64,000 nt of DNA, from positions 806,001 to 870,000 of the forward strand of contig JAGKQI010000064.1 in the NCBI GenBank assembly GCA_018806915.1, written 5' to 3'. Position numbers and translations under genes: made by a program. Positions 21,994 to 34,740 of this stretch are shown piece by piece; position 1 is the first letter of the stretch, and every line of letters begins with the position of its first letter. The stretch is from Phytophthora colocasiae (Eukaryota; Oomycota; Peronosporomycetes; Peronosporales; Peronosporaceae). A model generated the notes under the pieces. It saw nothing but the letters and a program-made list of their open reading frames with translations, had not been told where the DNA came from and made no database searches.

Positions 21994-23016
21994 TTAAAGC
22001 CAACATTCAACTGTGTTGCCGTTCTCGTCGTCTTCGCAACCAACAGCTGCATGTACATGCTCGGTTTGTCTAACCACCTCTAGGTCGTCGAAGCCGTCCA
22101 CCTCGTCTGCAAAGTAATCGTACGGATCTTTTGTGTCGAGAAGACCATGATTTATGTAGGTGAATGCCTTTTCCATCGTGTTTGCATTCATTCGGTTGCG
22201 ACGCTTGGTCTACGGAAATGAGTACACGCTCCACACACACGCTCCGCTAAGATGTCGGAACACTCAAGACTTGGACTGCGATGTTTGCCAATAGGGGAAA
22301 TTCACTTCTACCATGCTGGATTCAATACTCGAGACCGCGTAGATTCACGAACATGTTGAAGAGATCGGACTGTTGTGGATCTCTAGTAGAATATATCGGC
22401 TCAGCTCTGCGTAGCGCTCCCTAGTCTTGACGTCGTTCGAGTAATTTAACGAAATGAAATCGCGAAATTGGTTCATAGTCTCAGCCTTGTCGTTGGCATC
22501 CCACGAAAGCGTTTTACGTTTGGGGGTTAGGAAGAGAGCGGACCCCATTGAAGACATGTGAAGGAAGTACCAACAAGAGAGTACAAATCTTCTTCAATCG
22601 GTAGCCGAAGTCATCACCATGCGGCAGCCTCGCGTTTTGCTTCTTTGAGGTGAATGAAGCAAAAGTAGACTTGAAAAAGGTCTCCCCCATCGCTTTTAAG
22701 TGCTCCTATCTGTTTGGTTGAAAACTTCAGATGGCATCGGAGCTGGTTAAGCCTCTCCAGAACGCAGGATTATTGACGACTCCCTTGAACTTGGCTACCG
22801 CCTTCTGATTATTGATGTTGTCCAGTATCGCTTACATTCCGGCTCTACCAGTTGGAGTACAGCCATTTTGTCCTTGTAGAGATTGTTTGCTGCATTGTAT
22901 TGAGTATACCAGCGTGTTGGACATGGTAGTGTGAGGCCATTATTGATGATTATCAACTCACAAAACTGTCTGAACTTAGCGACAACGTGTTGATGATCGT
23001 TCACGAAAGCGACCAC
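21994..23016 (-). pseudogene. hAT-family transposase, degenerate C-terminal half
   Basis: Minus-strand frames in order show VAFVNDHQHVVAKFRQ and LPCPTRWYTQYNAANNLYKDK (the conserved TRW block of hAT transposases, 22795-23016), then LFLTPKRKTLSWDANDKAET (22345-22557), then RMNANTMEKAFTYINHGLLD followed by an acidic tail (21994-22191), matching the C-terminal end after the dimerisation domain. Intervening frames are broken. This element is distinct from the short hAT copy at 17.9 kb. Confidence 0.6.
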
Positions 23017-23489
23017 TATCTTTAAGTCAATCGCCTAGAAGAGAAAGCCTCTCGTTTTATATATAAAGCTATAGTGCCCAGAGAAGAAGCCTCTGGCCCG
23101 CAGTATGAAACGTGCCCGGCAAAGGACAAACCGCGCGATGTCACCTCAGACGCACCTACTAAATAGGGACAGTGACAAAACAAAAGCTCAAAATGACATG
23201 CCATTGATTTCTGATATCTTCGATTGTATAAAAGTAAGCAGGTGTTTAGTACTACCGCTGGATCAATGCTGCTGACGCCAACGGCAACTGAAAAGCTTCG
23301 CCACGAAAACCCCGGGGCGGCAAGGTGAAAGACGAACACGTAGCCTATCTACTTCGTCTCGTCATCCTGCATCACTGTCGAAAAGAAGGCTGGTGCTCTC
23401 GAGGAGCGCTTACAACCCAAGGTGACTAGACAGAAGGTCATGGCACACGCTGATGGGAATAAGTACACGGTGTTGCAGCCGCACCATAA

Positions 23490-23960
23490 TAACAAAAAAC
23501 TGCGATTTTGTGGAATACAAGATTATGCGCAGAGCCTACGTCGTCGAGCTGATTGCCCAAAAGGCAGCAGGAAAAAATATTTACTATGTGGATGGGACTA
23601 ACTGTAATTTGTGGTGTGCACGCCGCCTGAGAATGTTGTGCTCCTTTGCGACAAATCATCATGTCATGCGAACGTCGAGGATGTTTTCGAGGACCCCTTA
23701 CTGCGGCATGCTGCTGCTGTACAGCATTCAAGTCTGTGGTCAAGCGTTTCCAGGCAAGACAACGCCAAGCTATCCTATGCGTTCCGCCGCATCTTACTAT
23801 CAAGGCGCACCTCGAGAGCTACCGAAAGATAGCTGTTGATATCCTACACAATGGCATCCCACGGTCGTGCAGTTCAGATTCAAGACATGCCTGTAGGAGA
23901 ACCACGTCAACATCTAGCTTGGTTTTGCTGCCTTTTCTCTCTAATGTCAATTCGAGAATA
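23490..23960 (+). pseudogene. Tc1/mariner (IS630-type) transposase, degenerate
   Basis: Plus-strand frames show KIMRRAYVVELIAQKAAGKN and YYVDGTNCNLWCARR (first Asp; active copies usually read YVDETNFN), VVLLCDKSSCHANVEDVFED (second Asp), and FKSVVKRFQARQRQAIL. The three blocks lie in three frames within 470 bp, so at least two indels have occurred. The third catalytic residue lies in the damaged stretch. Confidence 0.7.
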
Positions 23961-24093
23961 CGTTTTGTCGCTTTGATTTTACCTGCCGTCATTTTGAAGT
24001 TCATAAAATGTAGGTACTTATGTAAACTATGATGAATGACGAGGTTACTTGATATTAAGATTGACGTGCTTGCTGTAAGCTTCCTTCTGCAAT

Positions 24094-24349
24094 TTTGTTT
24101 AGCAAAATCTTCCAATTGAGCGATCTTCTTGTCAAGGGTAGCACCGTCCTGCGTTTTGAGGTAGGCCACCACTGCTGACTTGTAGGCATACGGGTCCCTA
24201 AAATCCGCACCGGACAACCATTCGTCGGGAGCATCACTTTCACCAATCGGGGCGTTCCAATGAGTCACAACGTCGTCTTGATCATCCTGCTCTTCGCTAT
24301 TGACAAGCGCCCAATCCATGTCGTAAGTCTGCTCCGCATTTTTACTCAA
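24094..24349 (-). pseudogene. Unidentified acidic reading frame near Tc1 remnant
   Basis: A minus-strand frame (start 24349) encodes an acidic N-terminus with EEQDDQDDVVTHWNAPIG and then ADFRDPYAYKSAVVAYL and LDKKIAQLEDFAKQN. After that the frame runs into sequence antisense to the Tc1/mariner remnant and is not credible further. I do not recognise the protein. It may be an N-terminal domain of another transposon protein cut by the Tc1 insertion. Confidence 0.3.
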
Positions 24350-24599
24350 CTCGGTGAGAAATTCACGCGACTGCTTGGCATCTTAAGTCGTTACGCATGT
24401 AACCTTTGTCTGAGTATCGGTTATAAGATTCTAACACTGCTCGGAAAAGATATTTCAGCTGTCGATAAATTCCTATTTCCTTCATTGCTTGGGAAGGTTA
24501 AACTAGTCTGATTAACAGCACCTTTGCTGCAATCGCTGATAATTGTGAACGGGATGTCTGGTGACGAAATCGCAACTGGACATGAACTCTTTGATAACC

Positions 24600-26010
24600 A
24601 AGTGCTCGTTAAATCCTTCTCTAAGGACTGTGTAAACTTCAACTGCCCCCAATCACCAACAGCCAAACCTCTTTACGGCCAGGCTGTTGATTCCTGCATT
24701 ATAGCGCAGTAGCTCCACAGCTGTGTACCCGAACCAATCGGGATTTTGCCAAACTGCTGACGCTGCTTGCTGGACAGCCATGGCTACATCCTTTACTTGT
24801 AATACGTGTTTTGCGGTGACTTTCAGAGGGGTGCGTTGGCATGAGCTCCGATTGAATTGTGATGGTCGGCCAGGAAAAACAGTGCTTGAACTGGGCAACA
24901 CGACCCTGATCGATATAGCGTACTTAATGTACTTTAACCGAACTGGTCAGCTTTACTGCCTCATAAGATGATGGGGGGCTTGTTCATCCAGATCAAGTCG
25001 CCTACAATATTTTTTTTCTGTCCGTCACCTGGACGCCCACTCTGCTAAAGGTGTAGCACTGGATTCACTTTCCTCGGGTCAGATATTCTGATCGCCGTAG
25101 TAGATAGAAGATGCCCATGACCGTAGCACCGCACAAGACCCGGTCATGGATGCTGTTGCGGTCGGAGCATGGCTGAATTTGCTGTTTTCACACTTATACA
25201 CCGAGATTCGCCGCATTCCGGTGATGGCGAGTTTTGTCTCCTGGTAGGAAGCAAGGTTGGTAGTGATGTTGCCATGAGATATAGCAGATCTTGGAGTGGG
25301 TCATTGACGTCGAGTTGCCTTGACTGATATTTCCTAAACTAAATTTCCAACAGAAAATGGCGAACAACGCGAGTTGGTTGGTGCTCAGTTCTCTGGTAGC
25401 CATACCTGATATCACATGTGTTGACATCCATTGCTTCTACATGCTTGAGTACTTGGCTGACGATGATGCTACCAGATATTTGGCCTACAACTGGTAGAAA
25501 ACGTCTTGTATATCTTTCTCCAGATCTGAGTAAATGGAACCTGTTTCCATATCATAGGATGGTTAAATAAGGTTCGGTTCATGATCTCAATGCAGCGTCC
25601 ACCATTGTGTATATCGCCCCAGATAACCGATATTTTGATGTTGAACACGGCTTCATCTAGGCCGATCGCACGGTTTATTTCTTGTCGCTGTGCATGAGCA
25701 ATTAATGTATTACTCTACGCAACCGTCGATGCGCTGTCACACCAGCAATGAAAGTGGGATATTTGGTTTGGCGTAGTTGACGCCCAGTGCTCGGCCTAAG
25801 GCCAAAATACAAGATCCATACATAGACATTATCGAACATTAACCGAAACTTGGCCCTTTCTAACAAGGGTTTGCTCCTCGACGTCGAAATGCACGATGAT
25901 GAGTTCTTTGCGTTCGGGATTCAGGACTGTCAGACTTACATCTAAAGCGTCCGTGTAGAGATCACAATCTGGTTGTGGTATTGACCCGAACACTCAAAGC
26001 AATTTTTCTA
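24600..26010 (-). pseudogene. YR (DIRS/Ngaro-like) retroelement: RNase H and tyrosine recombinase, degenerate
   Basis: Reading the minus strand from 26010 down, the frames give CDLYTDALDVSLTVLNPERKE and HFDVEEQTL (RNase H start), QEINRAIGLDEAVFNIKIS (RNase H C-terminal part), then NQLALFAIFCWKFSLGN (start of the tyrosine recombinase, 25194-25427), GSKADQFG and LYRSGS then CPVQAL (about 24930-24990), and INSLAVKRFGCWWLGAVEVYT (about 24660-24720), where the last Tyr would be the nucleophile. This order is that of YR retrotransposons with RT/RNase H followed by recombinase. Many stops and frame changes make it dead. Confidence 0.7.
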
Positions 26011-28987
26011 ACTGCAATCTTGCAAAATGTATGATCCCGTGGAACAGTTTCTCCATCTTTAAGCTACTGCGGATCTCGATGAAGCGGTGCCACTGACTCG
26101 GCAACCACGTGTGTCACCAGATCCCTCTCATCCACAACCATATGGCAATAGCAATTCACAAGACATTAGAAGCCGCAACAGGGAGTACATTTTCGGTTGT
26201 TGCAGATTATTCGCTACGCTTTTTTCTGTTCTGTCTGAGTTTGTTGCAGCGATCCGACACGTTCGATGTAACAACATTGATCGTTTTATAGATAGCGTAC
26301 TTCGAGTCACCTCTCCTTTTAAATAGCACAGTACGTCGGAACCTGTAACTGGGCTACACGTACAAGTGGCTACACTACTTGTAAATCCAAGAGTTAGGAT
26401 AACTGTTAGAGGTTTGAAATGGACCTCAGACCTTGGTGTGCTGCACACACCAATGGCTACATGGGCTAATCACATCATTTCTCGCCATAGTATTTGCGCG
26501 TTATATAGATATGCGATTCTCTTTGGGGTAGTTCGCGTGCATTTGTGCATGTTATTGATAGAAAGTAGTGTATTTCTACCAATCAATGCTCCACACGGTA
26601 ATAGAGATCCTGCCAACCACACGTTGACATATCCTTTAGAAATAGATTAAGCGGTTTTAGGAGGTTCCATTATTTGTTTCGTGCCAAATTCAATACCAGT
26701 TTTCATTTTACGGTATTTTTCAGTTTTAATTGTTTATGTTTGACTTAATTATACTTATAGGAATAAGTACATTTAAATTAAGTCTAATCTAATTGTACAC
26801 TTCCTCATACGCGTAAGCGCACGTGTACATCACCTAGTGGGTCTTAGTAGACCCATTCCAGAACCAATGTTATACCTTTTGTAGATTCTGTAAAAGGTAC
26901 ACACGCCTAAATGTAAATTGTGCAACAGATCATTCCAAAAGAGGCACCAACAAGAACCCCATGGACCAGAACGATCCAGGCACTACTCAGCCTTCAAGCT
27001 GGGGCGACGCCTTTCCCTCCTCTCTATGAGTGCCGACACCATTACGTGAAAACTAAAAAGCCTCTCCGACTACCCAGACCGCTGTCTGTCGGCACCTGCC
27101 ACAATAAGCTTGCATACATGGTAGAAAAATCGATAATAGCTAAGTATGCAACTTATCGTCTATGATCAGTTGACAAATGCTGACATAACGCGAGAAAGAG
27201 TAGGCCACGCGCGTCGGTACCGCGGCAGGGGCACCTCTTCGCAATGGTGGCTACGTGATGCCATACCGTATGGCTCTAGAGGAATGGTGTGACGCAATGT
27301 TAAGGGTACATTAAATGCATTTTACCACTGCGTCGATTGTACGTAATGCGAATATATTAATTGTATTATTTAGAAGCTAGTTAAGTCAGAAGTGTGACAA
27401 ACAGGTCAATGTCCGTCGATGCTACGTAACTAACTATCGTATTCGCCGTTGTAATAACTTCAAGTTGCCTTATAATCATCCAAATTATAATCATCCAAAT
27501 AATACGAAGTCATACGCTGACAATGTATTATTTTTGAAACTACGGCCCTTCCAAATGCAAATCTCCGCTTCAAAATAGTAGGATAAGCACTAAGACATCG
27601 CATAAAATCCCAGTGGGTTATTTTAGACCGGTTAATGACACAGTCTTCTAGTACAGGATATTCAGTGTCTTGCATAGTCGCCTCGTGCCATTGCTTAATA
27701 AAATCCCCCATAATACTTACGTAGGTGGATTCCTACAGCGCGAATCTCCAGGAAGCGGTCGTCAACAATAGGGTAGTTGGCAAGGATATCGCTAGCGTAG
27801 TACAGATCGACTATGTGGTGTGCCCACTTTAAAATGCGTGACAGCAAAGACAGAATTTTGTCTGGAAACTGCGTCGCAGTTAGTTTGTGCGGCTTTATTA
27901 TCTTCTGATGCCTGCGTTCACAGACTATATCAGAGCGTCACAGACTGTGAAGCCAATCGAGCATAGAAGTTAGAGGATGAGTAGATCGACGCTGTAGAAC
28001 GATCTGGTAGAATCACATCACTGGAGGCTGGCAGGGCGGCGATAGGCGGCAGAGAGGCTGGCACGAAGTCTTGGTCAGCCGAACGGCGTGTTGTATTTAG
28101 CGTTATTTCCGGTTAGTTAGATTAAATCTACCTCGGAACAAGCAAGCAATAAACCAATGTTAAACAGATGGCTCCATCTTCCTTTGCGTGTGCTCGCGTT
28201 ATCAAGACTCACGACAAAGTTATCTTTAATTCCGAAGAGCATATTTGAGCACAAGCCAAAATGTCGAAGAATCAGCATCTGATTAACGAAAAAGCAGTTC
28301 GTCAGAAGGACGATCAAGATGACGGGGTGGGGAAAGTGGTAGCCGTACCGTGGTGGTTTCCTGTGTACCGCAACCAATCTTAGCCATTGTAATTGCGCCG
28401 CTAATCAACGACATTTCACATGAGTCGTTACTTAAATTGTTAAAACTTCGAAACGAGTACACCGTGGTTAATGAGGCGGTAGCAGAGAGCTGACAAGGAT
28501 AGGAAGACCGTGCTACGCACAGTACGCGCTCCATTCAGCGATGACTTGCTTGAGAATATGCGCAAGACTCGTCGGTACGTAGACATCGAAGACGTGACCG
28601 ATAGGTTCTTGATAAGGAAGATTCAGGTATTATCTCCTGCTTTATGAACAAGGAGCTGTCAGATATGGGTGACTTATTTGGTAGCGAGCTGAGGTACGTT
28701 GAGTCAATGCTGTATGTGGAGGCTATGATGACAGCCTATATCCACCTCGCCCACGAGGTTAGCAAACACAACGATGTGACTTCTCTACTCTGTTGACAAA
28801 AACAAATGTAAGGTGTTACTGAAGTTCCTACTAGTGTCGCAGATCAACCGGACGGATTTGATGAGCCTGTTGTGACTTAGCATTGGAACGGAGCGATAAA
28901 GTGTAGAAACTCGTGCAATATATGTTGGGTGGCTACCCAGAAAGGCCCTTGGACGAACCATTAAAGATTTTTCTTCGCTTCGATCTG
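26011..28987. other. 3-kb stretch without a supported gene
   Basis: A perfect 7-bp inverted word pair GGGTCTTAGTAGACCC lies at about 26838-26853, in a segment that could be LTR-like. The minus-strand frame 27460-27711 ends in a doubled DDYNLDDYK, caused by a tandem TTATAATCATCCAAA repeat at about 27469-27500. Neither belongs to a family I can name. Confidence 0.4.
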
Positions 28988-28991
28988 TTAA
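28988..28991. repeat. piggyBac target site TTAA, left
   Basis: TTAA directly precedes the left inverted repeat CCCTTTCGCGAACA, as expected for piggyBac. Confidence 0.9.
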
Positions 28992-29064
28992 CCCTTTCGC
29001 GAACATCGTAGCATTCTGCCCCCAACGAGGGTGTTCCAAAAGCAGGTGGATTTTTAACACAACA

Positions 29065-29087
29065 GAAGGTAGCGAAACGCTACCTTC
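29065..29087. repeat. piggyBac subterminal palindrome, left copy
   Basis: A 10-bp arm GAAGGTAGCG is followed by a short loop and its reverse complement CGCTACCTTC. Two related copies lie near the right end at 34644-34666 and 34718-34740. Likely transposase binding or structural sites. Confidence 0.85.
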
Positions 29088-29505
29088 GAGTTGAAAGGTC
29101 GCCTGAACCATGCCGCGTTTTGGTAACGGAACAGCGTGTTTTGTAACAAGGATTTTATCCAATCAAAACACTCATACGTTAGGGGGTTAGGGGTAAATTT
29201 CGACAACACGGTAAAACACCCTTTTACCGATAAAAACCTGCTGAATCTGTTGAAATTTACGAATAAATTACTGATTTGTGTCGAACTTAGCTTGAAGTCA
29301 GCCCTGACGTACTGCAATGCAGTCAGGCGTGATGAGATCCACGAGCGTATTCCTCAATTTGCGAAGAAGATGGTACATCCTAAAAAGAAACCTGACCATC
29401 CACGGCGCCCTGATCAAGTCCAGGTTTGTTGGTTTTTGCTGTTGTAACTCGCAAATCTAAAAAAAATTTGCTAGCTACAACTGCCAACGGTGACAGTAGC
29501 TTCGA

Positions 29506-30173
29506 ATGGCAAGAGATACTACCGCTGACCAGGAATTCGAGAGTAGTTTTCAGTCATCAAGCGAAATCGACGACTTTGTAGTAGCATTACCGGTGAAGGA
29601 GATCTACGCGCTGTATATATCACATCAGCTCGGGGAAATTGATCATGAATATACAATGATGATGAGTTGGCTGCACACTTGTTTGGACATTTTAGGGGTA
29701 CGACGTTTTGAAGTGCAGATTTTCTCCTGGGCGCTGACAATTTCAATTTGTAGATCCGTGATGAACACCTCCAAAACCAACGCCTCTTTCTGAATGCATT
29801 TCTGAAAAACGAACGTCAATTTCTGGGCCAGCATATTGAAGAGCACCTGGCGATGGAAGCTAACAAGACCATCGATGCTGAAGAGTTACATGACCACGGC
29901 TATGAAGGTTTCTTGGAGGAAAAAAACTACAATATGGTGCTCTTCCTTAGCATGGCTAGGGAGGTTATGCAGTACGTCATCATCACCGTGCAAGACATGT
30001 ACATGGAGTGCCTGTGCAGGACGTGCAGCCACCACAAGAACCAAGACGAGTTGGAGGAAAAGCACATCCGCAAGACGCGTGCAGCACTCCCTCCCAAACA
30101 ATTTCACAGACGTAAACCAGGCGTCGTATGTGTTGCTGACAACGAGCTTTACAACCAACCACGGAATACGTAA
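29506..30173 (+). CDS. Unidentified small protein carried by the piggyBac element, two exons
   Basis: Exons are 29506-29697 and 29754-30173, with a 56-bp GT-AG intron (GTACGA...TTTGTAG) in phase 0, giving 203 residues. The splice joins two helical segments into a continuous sequence (LHTCLDILG then IRDEHLQNQRLFLNAFLKNE). The protein is rich in acidic and aromatic residues and has NYNMVLFLSMAREVMQYVII, a CLCRTCSHHK cluster that could bind a metal, and a basic C-terminus. I do not recognise a family. It is transcribed away from the left end, opposite to the transposase, and could be an accessory transposition factor or captured cargo. The intact frame with a plausible intron supports a real gene. 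Confidence 0.55.
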
Positions 30174-31292
30174 AATCGAGAGTTCAGATCGCTTTCACTT
30201 CAAGGCCACCTTCATGACAAGGCAATACATGTTACTTTGTTGCATGCATGCCATTCCATGAACATATCGTTATATATTGATGAGGCTACAATGTAAAGCT
30301 CTCGGAAATGATCTAGTATCTGCTGATGTTAGCCCTCGTTGGACATGTTCGTGTGAGATTACTCCGTCCCCAATGAGGACATGATGTCCGTTAGCTTCTT
30401 CATCACTAAGTACTGCATGGTCGTGATGCTCTTCCGAGGTTTACTGTCCATTGCGCACAGCATCGCAATGACAGTGTTGCTATGTGCAGCTCTAATGGGG
30501 ACCGAAGTAGAACAGTACTCGGGTGCCCGTTCCTTCCGTGTCTCGCCGTACGCAGGCAAACGTTCGGAAACGTACGTCCAATAGCGTATTCCCGAACGGC
30601 AGACCAAAGACCATCGAGTGCGCGCAGAAGCTCTTGGCTCGGTCCGTACTTACACACGTGGACTCACTGTTCACTACCGACAACGTGTAGCGTTTATCGG
30701 CTTGCACCGCCGTGACGGTTGCGAGTAAAGCGTCAAACTCTTGGCTGCAAGGTGGCAAATCAACTGTACCTCCTTCTGTTCCGCTATTCCACGCGTGAGT
30801 AAATTGCACTATTGTTGTAGTTTTTCATCGCATTTACCTCACAGTGTATATTCGCATACGCTGCAACATCCCAAGTACAAACATAGTTGAAACCAACTGA
30901 AATTTGATAGGTTTTTAGAATGCTATAATTTGTTCAAGTAATGCTAAAAGATAGTGTGCGCAAAACTGAGTGAGATTTGTCCAAAACTTGAGGATTTTGA
31001 TTCACAGTGCATTTCACTGTTTCGCTAAACAGAGCATGAAAGGGCTCCGACAGGAGATTCAACTGGGAAATGAACGAACCCAAGGCTTGGAAGAAGAACT
31101 TTCCTATGTCCGCAGTCAGGTTGCCCGGCGCAGTGAGTGGCTCGTTGGCAATCAGCAGTGCAGCACCAGAGTCCGAGACGATGTAGTCCATCCGCACTTT
31201 CAGTCTTGTACAGGCTACTGAAGCTTTTGTCAAGTGACCTGGCCGCCCTTGTTTGCTCCTCTCGTCTCTTTTTTTACTTATCAGAGGTTGTT
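30174..31292. other. Interior of piggyBac element, no assigned gene
   Basis: Minus-strand frames at 30359-30809 (for example RFRTFACVRRDTEGTGTRVL, and VIAMLCAMDSKPRKSITTMQYL) run in three different phases over the same stretch, and a further minus-strand frame spans 30934-31305. None has a motif I can place. They may be remnants of a second internal gene. Confidence 0.35.
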
Positions 31293-31312
31293 TCAGCTTG
31301 TACACGGTGAAA

Positions 31313-34238
31313 CTAAGCGAAGGTTTCCTTTACAAGAGAATAGCTCGTTCGGCAAATAGTACCGATGAAATTTCTCCCAACAAGTAAGGTTGGAGTTGGG
31401 ACACATGTAGGCGTCGGTTTGCCACTGTAAACCCCCCGGCATAAGCACACATTGTGCTTCCCACAGAAATCCGTCTTCTCGGTCGGCCACCTGTCTTCCC
31501 ATCGACATATAACGCACCCTCTGCGTTTCCGACCACAACTTTTGAACCCTTGTTGCGATGCTACTGCTGTGCATTCCTTTCGGGGGCTGTCGTCGGGTTT
31601 CATGGACACAAATAGTTCGCGAGGGCTATTCGGCTCCCAGCCGCTGGTACGGCGTTACCCAAATTAGTAGCCTCAAAAGCCAGTCTACTGTCACATGGAG
31701 CGTCCATCCACCGTGCAGAAATCAGCTCAGAAGCGAGTTCAATTACAAACGTCCTGTGGGGATCACGTTGCTTCGATACATCAAGCACGCAATGGCGAGT
31801 GAGATATGCACTTGATCTTGCTACATCGAGCAGCGCTAATGCCAACTTTTTATGCCACTTTTTGTAGGAATGACCATCGGCTAGAGAGAATCGGGCACGA
31901 ATTTGATCAAGCCGATCCACACCCTGCATGAATTGGTAGTAGTTTTTCACAGAAATAGGAGCTGAGAACGATTTGGCTGTGGCTCCAACTTGGCGTTCGA
32001 CGTGTCCAATGCCAGATCCATCGGCATTAGATACGATCTGAACCACATTATCGTCACACCACGAAGCGGCAACCATACCATGTTCGGCAGATACTACTTG
32101 CCGGAATTCACCACGAGACGAGTGATTCTTGTCCAGCATTGTGTGACGTGGAAAATGTTTACTTGTTCCACGTACCGTTCCGCGTCCATATAGCCCCCGT
32201 AACTGCAACGCTTGTAGCAGTTGAACTGACGTATAATAGTTATCCGTGCTCAGTATGCGGTTTGACCCATAGATTGGACGAGCCACCTCCAGTACAAGAC
32301 TGCAAATAGCGGAGACCTTTTCTGTAATCCATTCCTGCCGCAACTGCGTTGCCTCATCAGCCGAAACCACCCCATTGAGTCGGCCAATGATATCACTATT
32401 GCAATGCAATCTGTAATTGATTGCCACCCATGTCGTTGCACAACACAACATGCATAATCGAAAGTGATATTTACCAGTCGGCTTCATAGGGTTGTACACG
32501 ATCATGTGACGTCCGAACTTGGAACGGCAGGCTATGCTGGACTCGTCCAGCGCCACATTACGACCAATATCAATGTAGCGACCGCCGGTACAATTCAACA
32601 AGTTCAGTAACGTGCGGATACGCGCTGCAGGATCACCGTTAGTTGGAGGCGGTGCTGCAACGAAACAAAAGCATTTGCGGATCAACTTAAAACGCCTCAA
32701 TGACATGATCATCTCAAGTCCAGACGAATTTCCATTTCCCACAATCATATCTTCTGATTGAATGCCCCAATAATTTGCGTACTCGCCTTTGTCATTGATG
32801 CTCATGTAGAAAAGAATCCCAACAAACTTTAGTAGCTCGGTCAATGTTACGGCAGGCTGTAGCTTCAAACCTTTCACAACTGCATAGGCGTTGGTTTCGT
32901 TCACAACCTGACGCCAAAAATACAACGGGATATAGGCAAGAAAACTGAATGAGGCTGAATGTGTGAAGAGCCGAATGCTTTCCGGCCTCACACGAGTCTT
33001 TGTTGAGCCGTCGCTATGGCCGTAGAGATCTTTTGGAGCCTCCAGTTTCAGTCTTGGGTCAAATTTCATATCTTCACAGCTTCCACCTCACTTAAGCTTG
33101 CCGGTATAGGTCTATTAGGGTCAAACTCATCCAGATTCTCCATTTCAGCAAGATATTCTATCGTAGCATCCGAAGGGAGAGACTCATTTTCTGGAACAGT
33201 AGTCAATGCATTCCAAGTCGGCTTTGCTGAGGTTCGCGTAAGAAGCCGGTAATTCTCAATGCCACGTTGAACAACGCCACTTGACCTAAGACTGGCTTCA
33301 ATATCTTAGTTACCATCCACTGTTCTTTGGTGGGCGTAAAAGCAACCAAACTGTCTACATACAACTCCGAAGTTACCGCTCCTTGATCTGAGTGTTCGTT
33401 GTCCCCAATGTTTTGTTCCGCTTCTGGAGCGACAGTATCATCTCTTTCTCCACACGCAACACCGCATTGACGTCTTCCATGCCCAGCCATTCCTGATCCT
33501 TCAAATATACGATCACCGGGTTCTTCACCACCTTGAAACCCCTTCTACTTGACCATCGAGCTCAGATCCTTCTTCTCCGACTGCATGAACATCGTGTAAT
33601 TCTCCACGGCCAGAACCATTTTGAACGTCACCAGAATTGATTTGATCTGCCCTAAATCCATTACCACCGTCTTCTTCCTCCACATCGCCATCATGGCGGC
33701 CGACTAGAATAGGTTTACGTGTGCCACTGCATAACGCTTCGATGTGGCGGGGTTCCACTTCATTGTTATTTTGGAAATAACCTTCTCCAAAATCTTCGCC
33801 GTAATCAACTTCTTCTTGCTTGGTTTCACCTTGCTCTTCTTCACATCGACGGGTATGAACACCCCGACCTCCTACATCACCGAGGATTTCGGTTGAGCAA
33901 CTGGTGACAGTCCTACCATCATCGATTCTTTTGTTTTGAACTACGTCACTGTCCAATTGCCCAAACGCCAAAGCGGTTTGGAAACGAGAACCTGTCGGTA
34001 AAACCGTCACAATGCCACCTTCGACTCGAATAGCTGGATCATTGAGACTGCTATAGTACATCACTAAAGCATCTTCGCCAAGGAAATAGTCCTGACCTTC
34101 CACACCGTCTGGGTCTTGGCCAGGCTTCACGTAGCGGTATCTGGTATCAAGGCTGCTTCGGCAAGGAGGTTTTGATGTCCATCCGTCTTTGCGTAGAATC
34201 CTCCATATCTCTTTAAACACGGTTGTATCTGCGAACAA
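31313..34238 (-). pseudogene. piggyBac transposase (DDE_Tnp_1_7 type) with frame changes
   Basis: The longest frame (33069-31600, 489 codons) carries the catalytic domain: NVALDESSIACRSKFGRHM (first Asp), ILSTDNYYTSVQLL (second Asp), and MQGVDRLDQIRARFSL (third Asp region), followed by KKWHKKLALALLDVA. The Cys-rich C-terminal finger, RRGCVICRWEDR and FCGKHNVCLC, is in a neighbouring frame (31609-31313). Upstream, 34238-33525 encodes an N-terminal region with FKEIWRILRKDGWTSKPP and GQDYFLGEDALVMYY, known from oomycete piggyBac proteins, followed by an acidic linker in other frames. At least two frame changes separate the three blocks. Short introns could explain some of the upstream ones, but I found no convincing splice pair. 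Confidence 0.88.
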
Positions 34239-34643
34239 AATGGTTTAGAACGGATCAGTGTTTTGGTGCCAGTAACACACACTTTCAGCATACCGCGAGC
34301 AGCAGTCTGTTTGCACTCCGTCCCAGCCCGAGATGGCAGACGCCGACGCTAAGATACTTCGTTAGAGCTGCTCGATTTGCTCCGCTTTCTTGTTGTCATT
34401 GCTCTCTGCACGTCTTTTCGAAGTGATAAAGGTTAGCTACGAAAAAAATGACCCATAGAATCTGGTAGCTCAGTTGCGTGGATGGAACATTAGGCATGTA
34501 CCTACCGTGGAAGATACGATAGATCCCACTCATTGGCAGCCCATCTCACCGTAATGTATTAGCCAATCTGATGAAACTAGTGCCCCTTCGAGCTGATAAA
34601 GATTTTTGTTGTATCCAATCGCAAGACACGTTTTGGGGGAACA

Positions 34644-34666
34644 GAAGGTAGCGTTTTGCTACCTTC
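34644..34666. repeat. piggyBac subterminal palindrome, right copy 1
   Basis: GAAGGTAGCG and TGCTACCTTC arms flank a short loop, as at 29065-29087. Confidence 0.8.
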
Positions 34667-34717
34667 CGTTTTGTATCCATCATGGATGTCGGTGACTGCT
34701 AGAAATGGCTACACATC

Positions 34718-34740
34718 GAAGGTAGCGTTTCGCTACCTTC
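34718..34740. repeat. piggyBac subterminal palindrome, right copy 2
   Basis: GAAGGTAGCG and CGCTACCTTC arms, nearly the same as the left copy (29065-29087). Confidence 0.85.
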
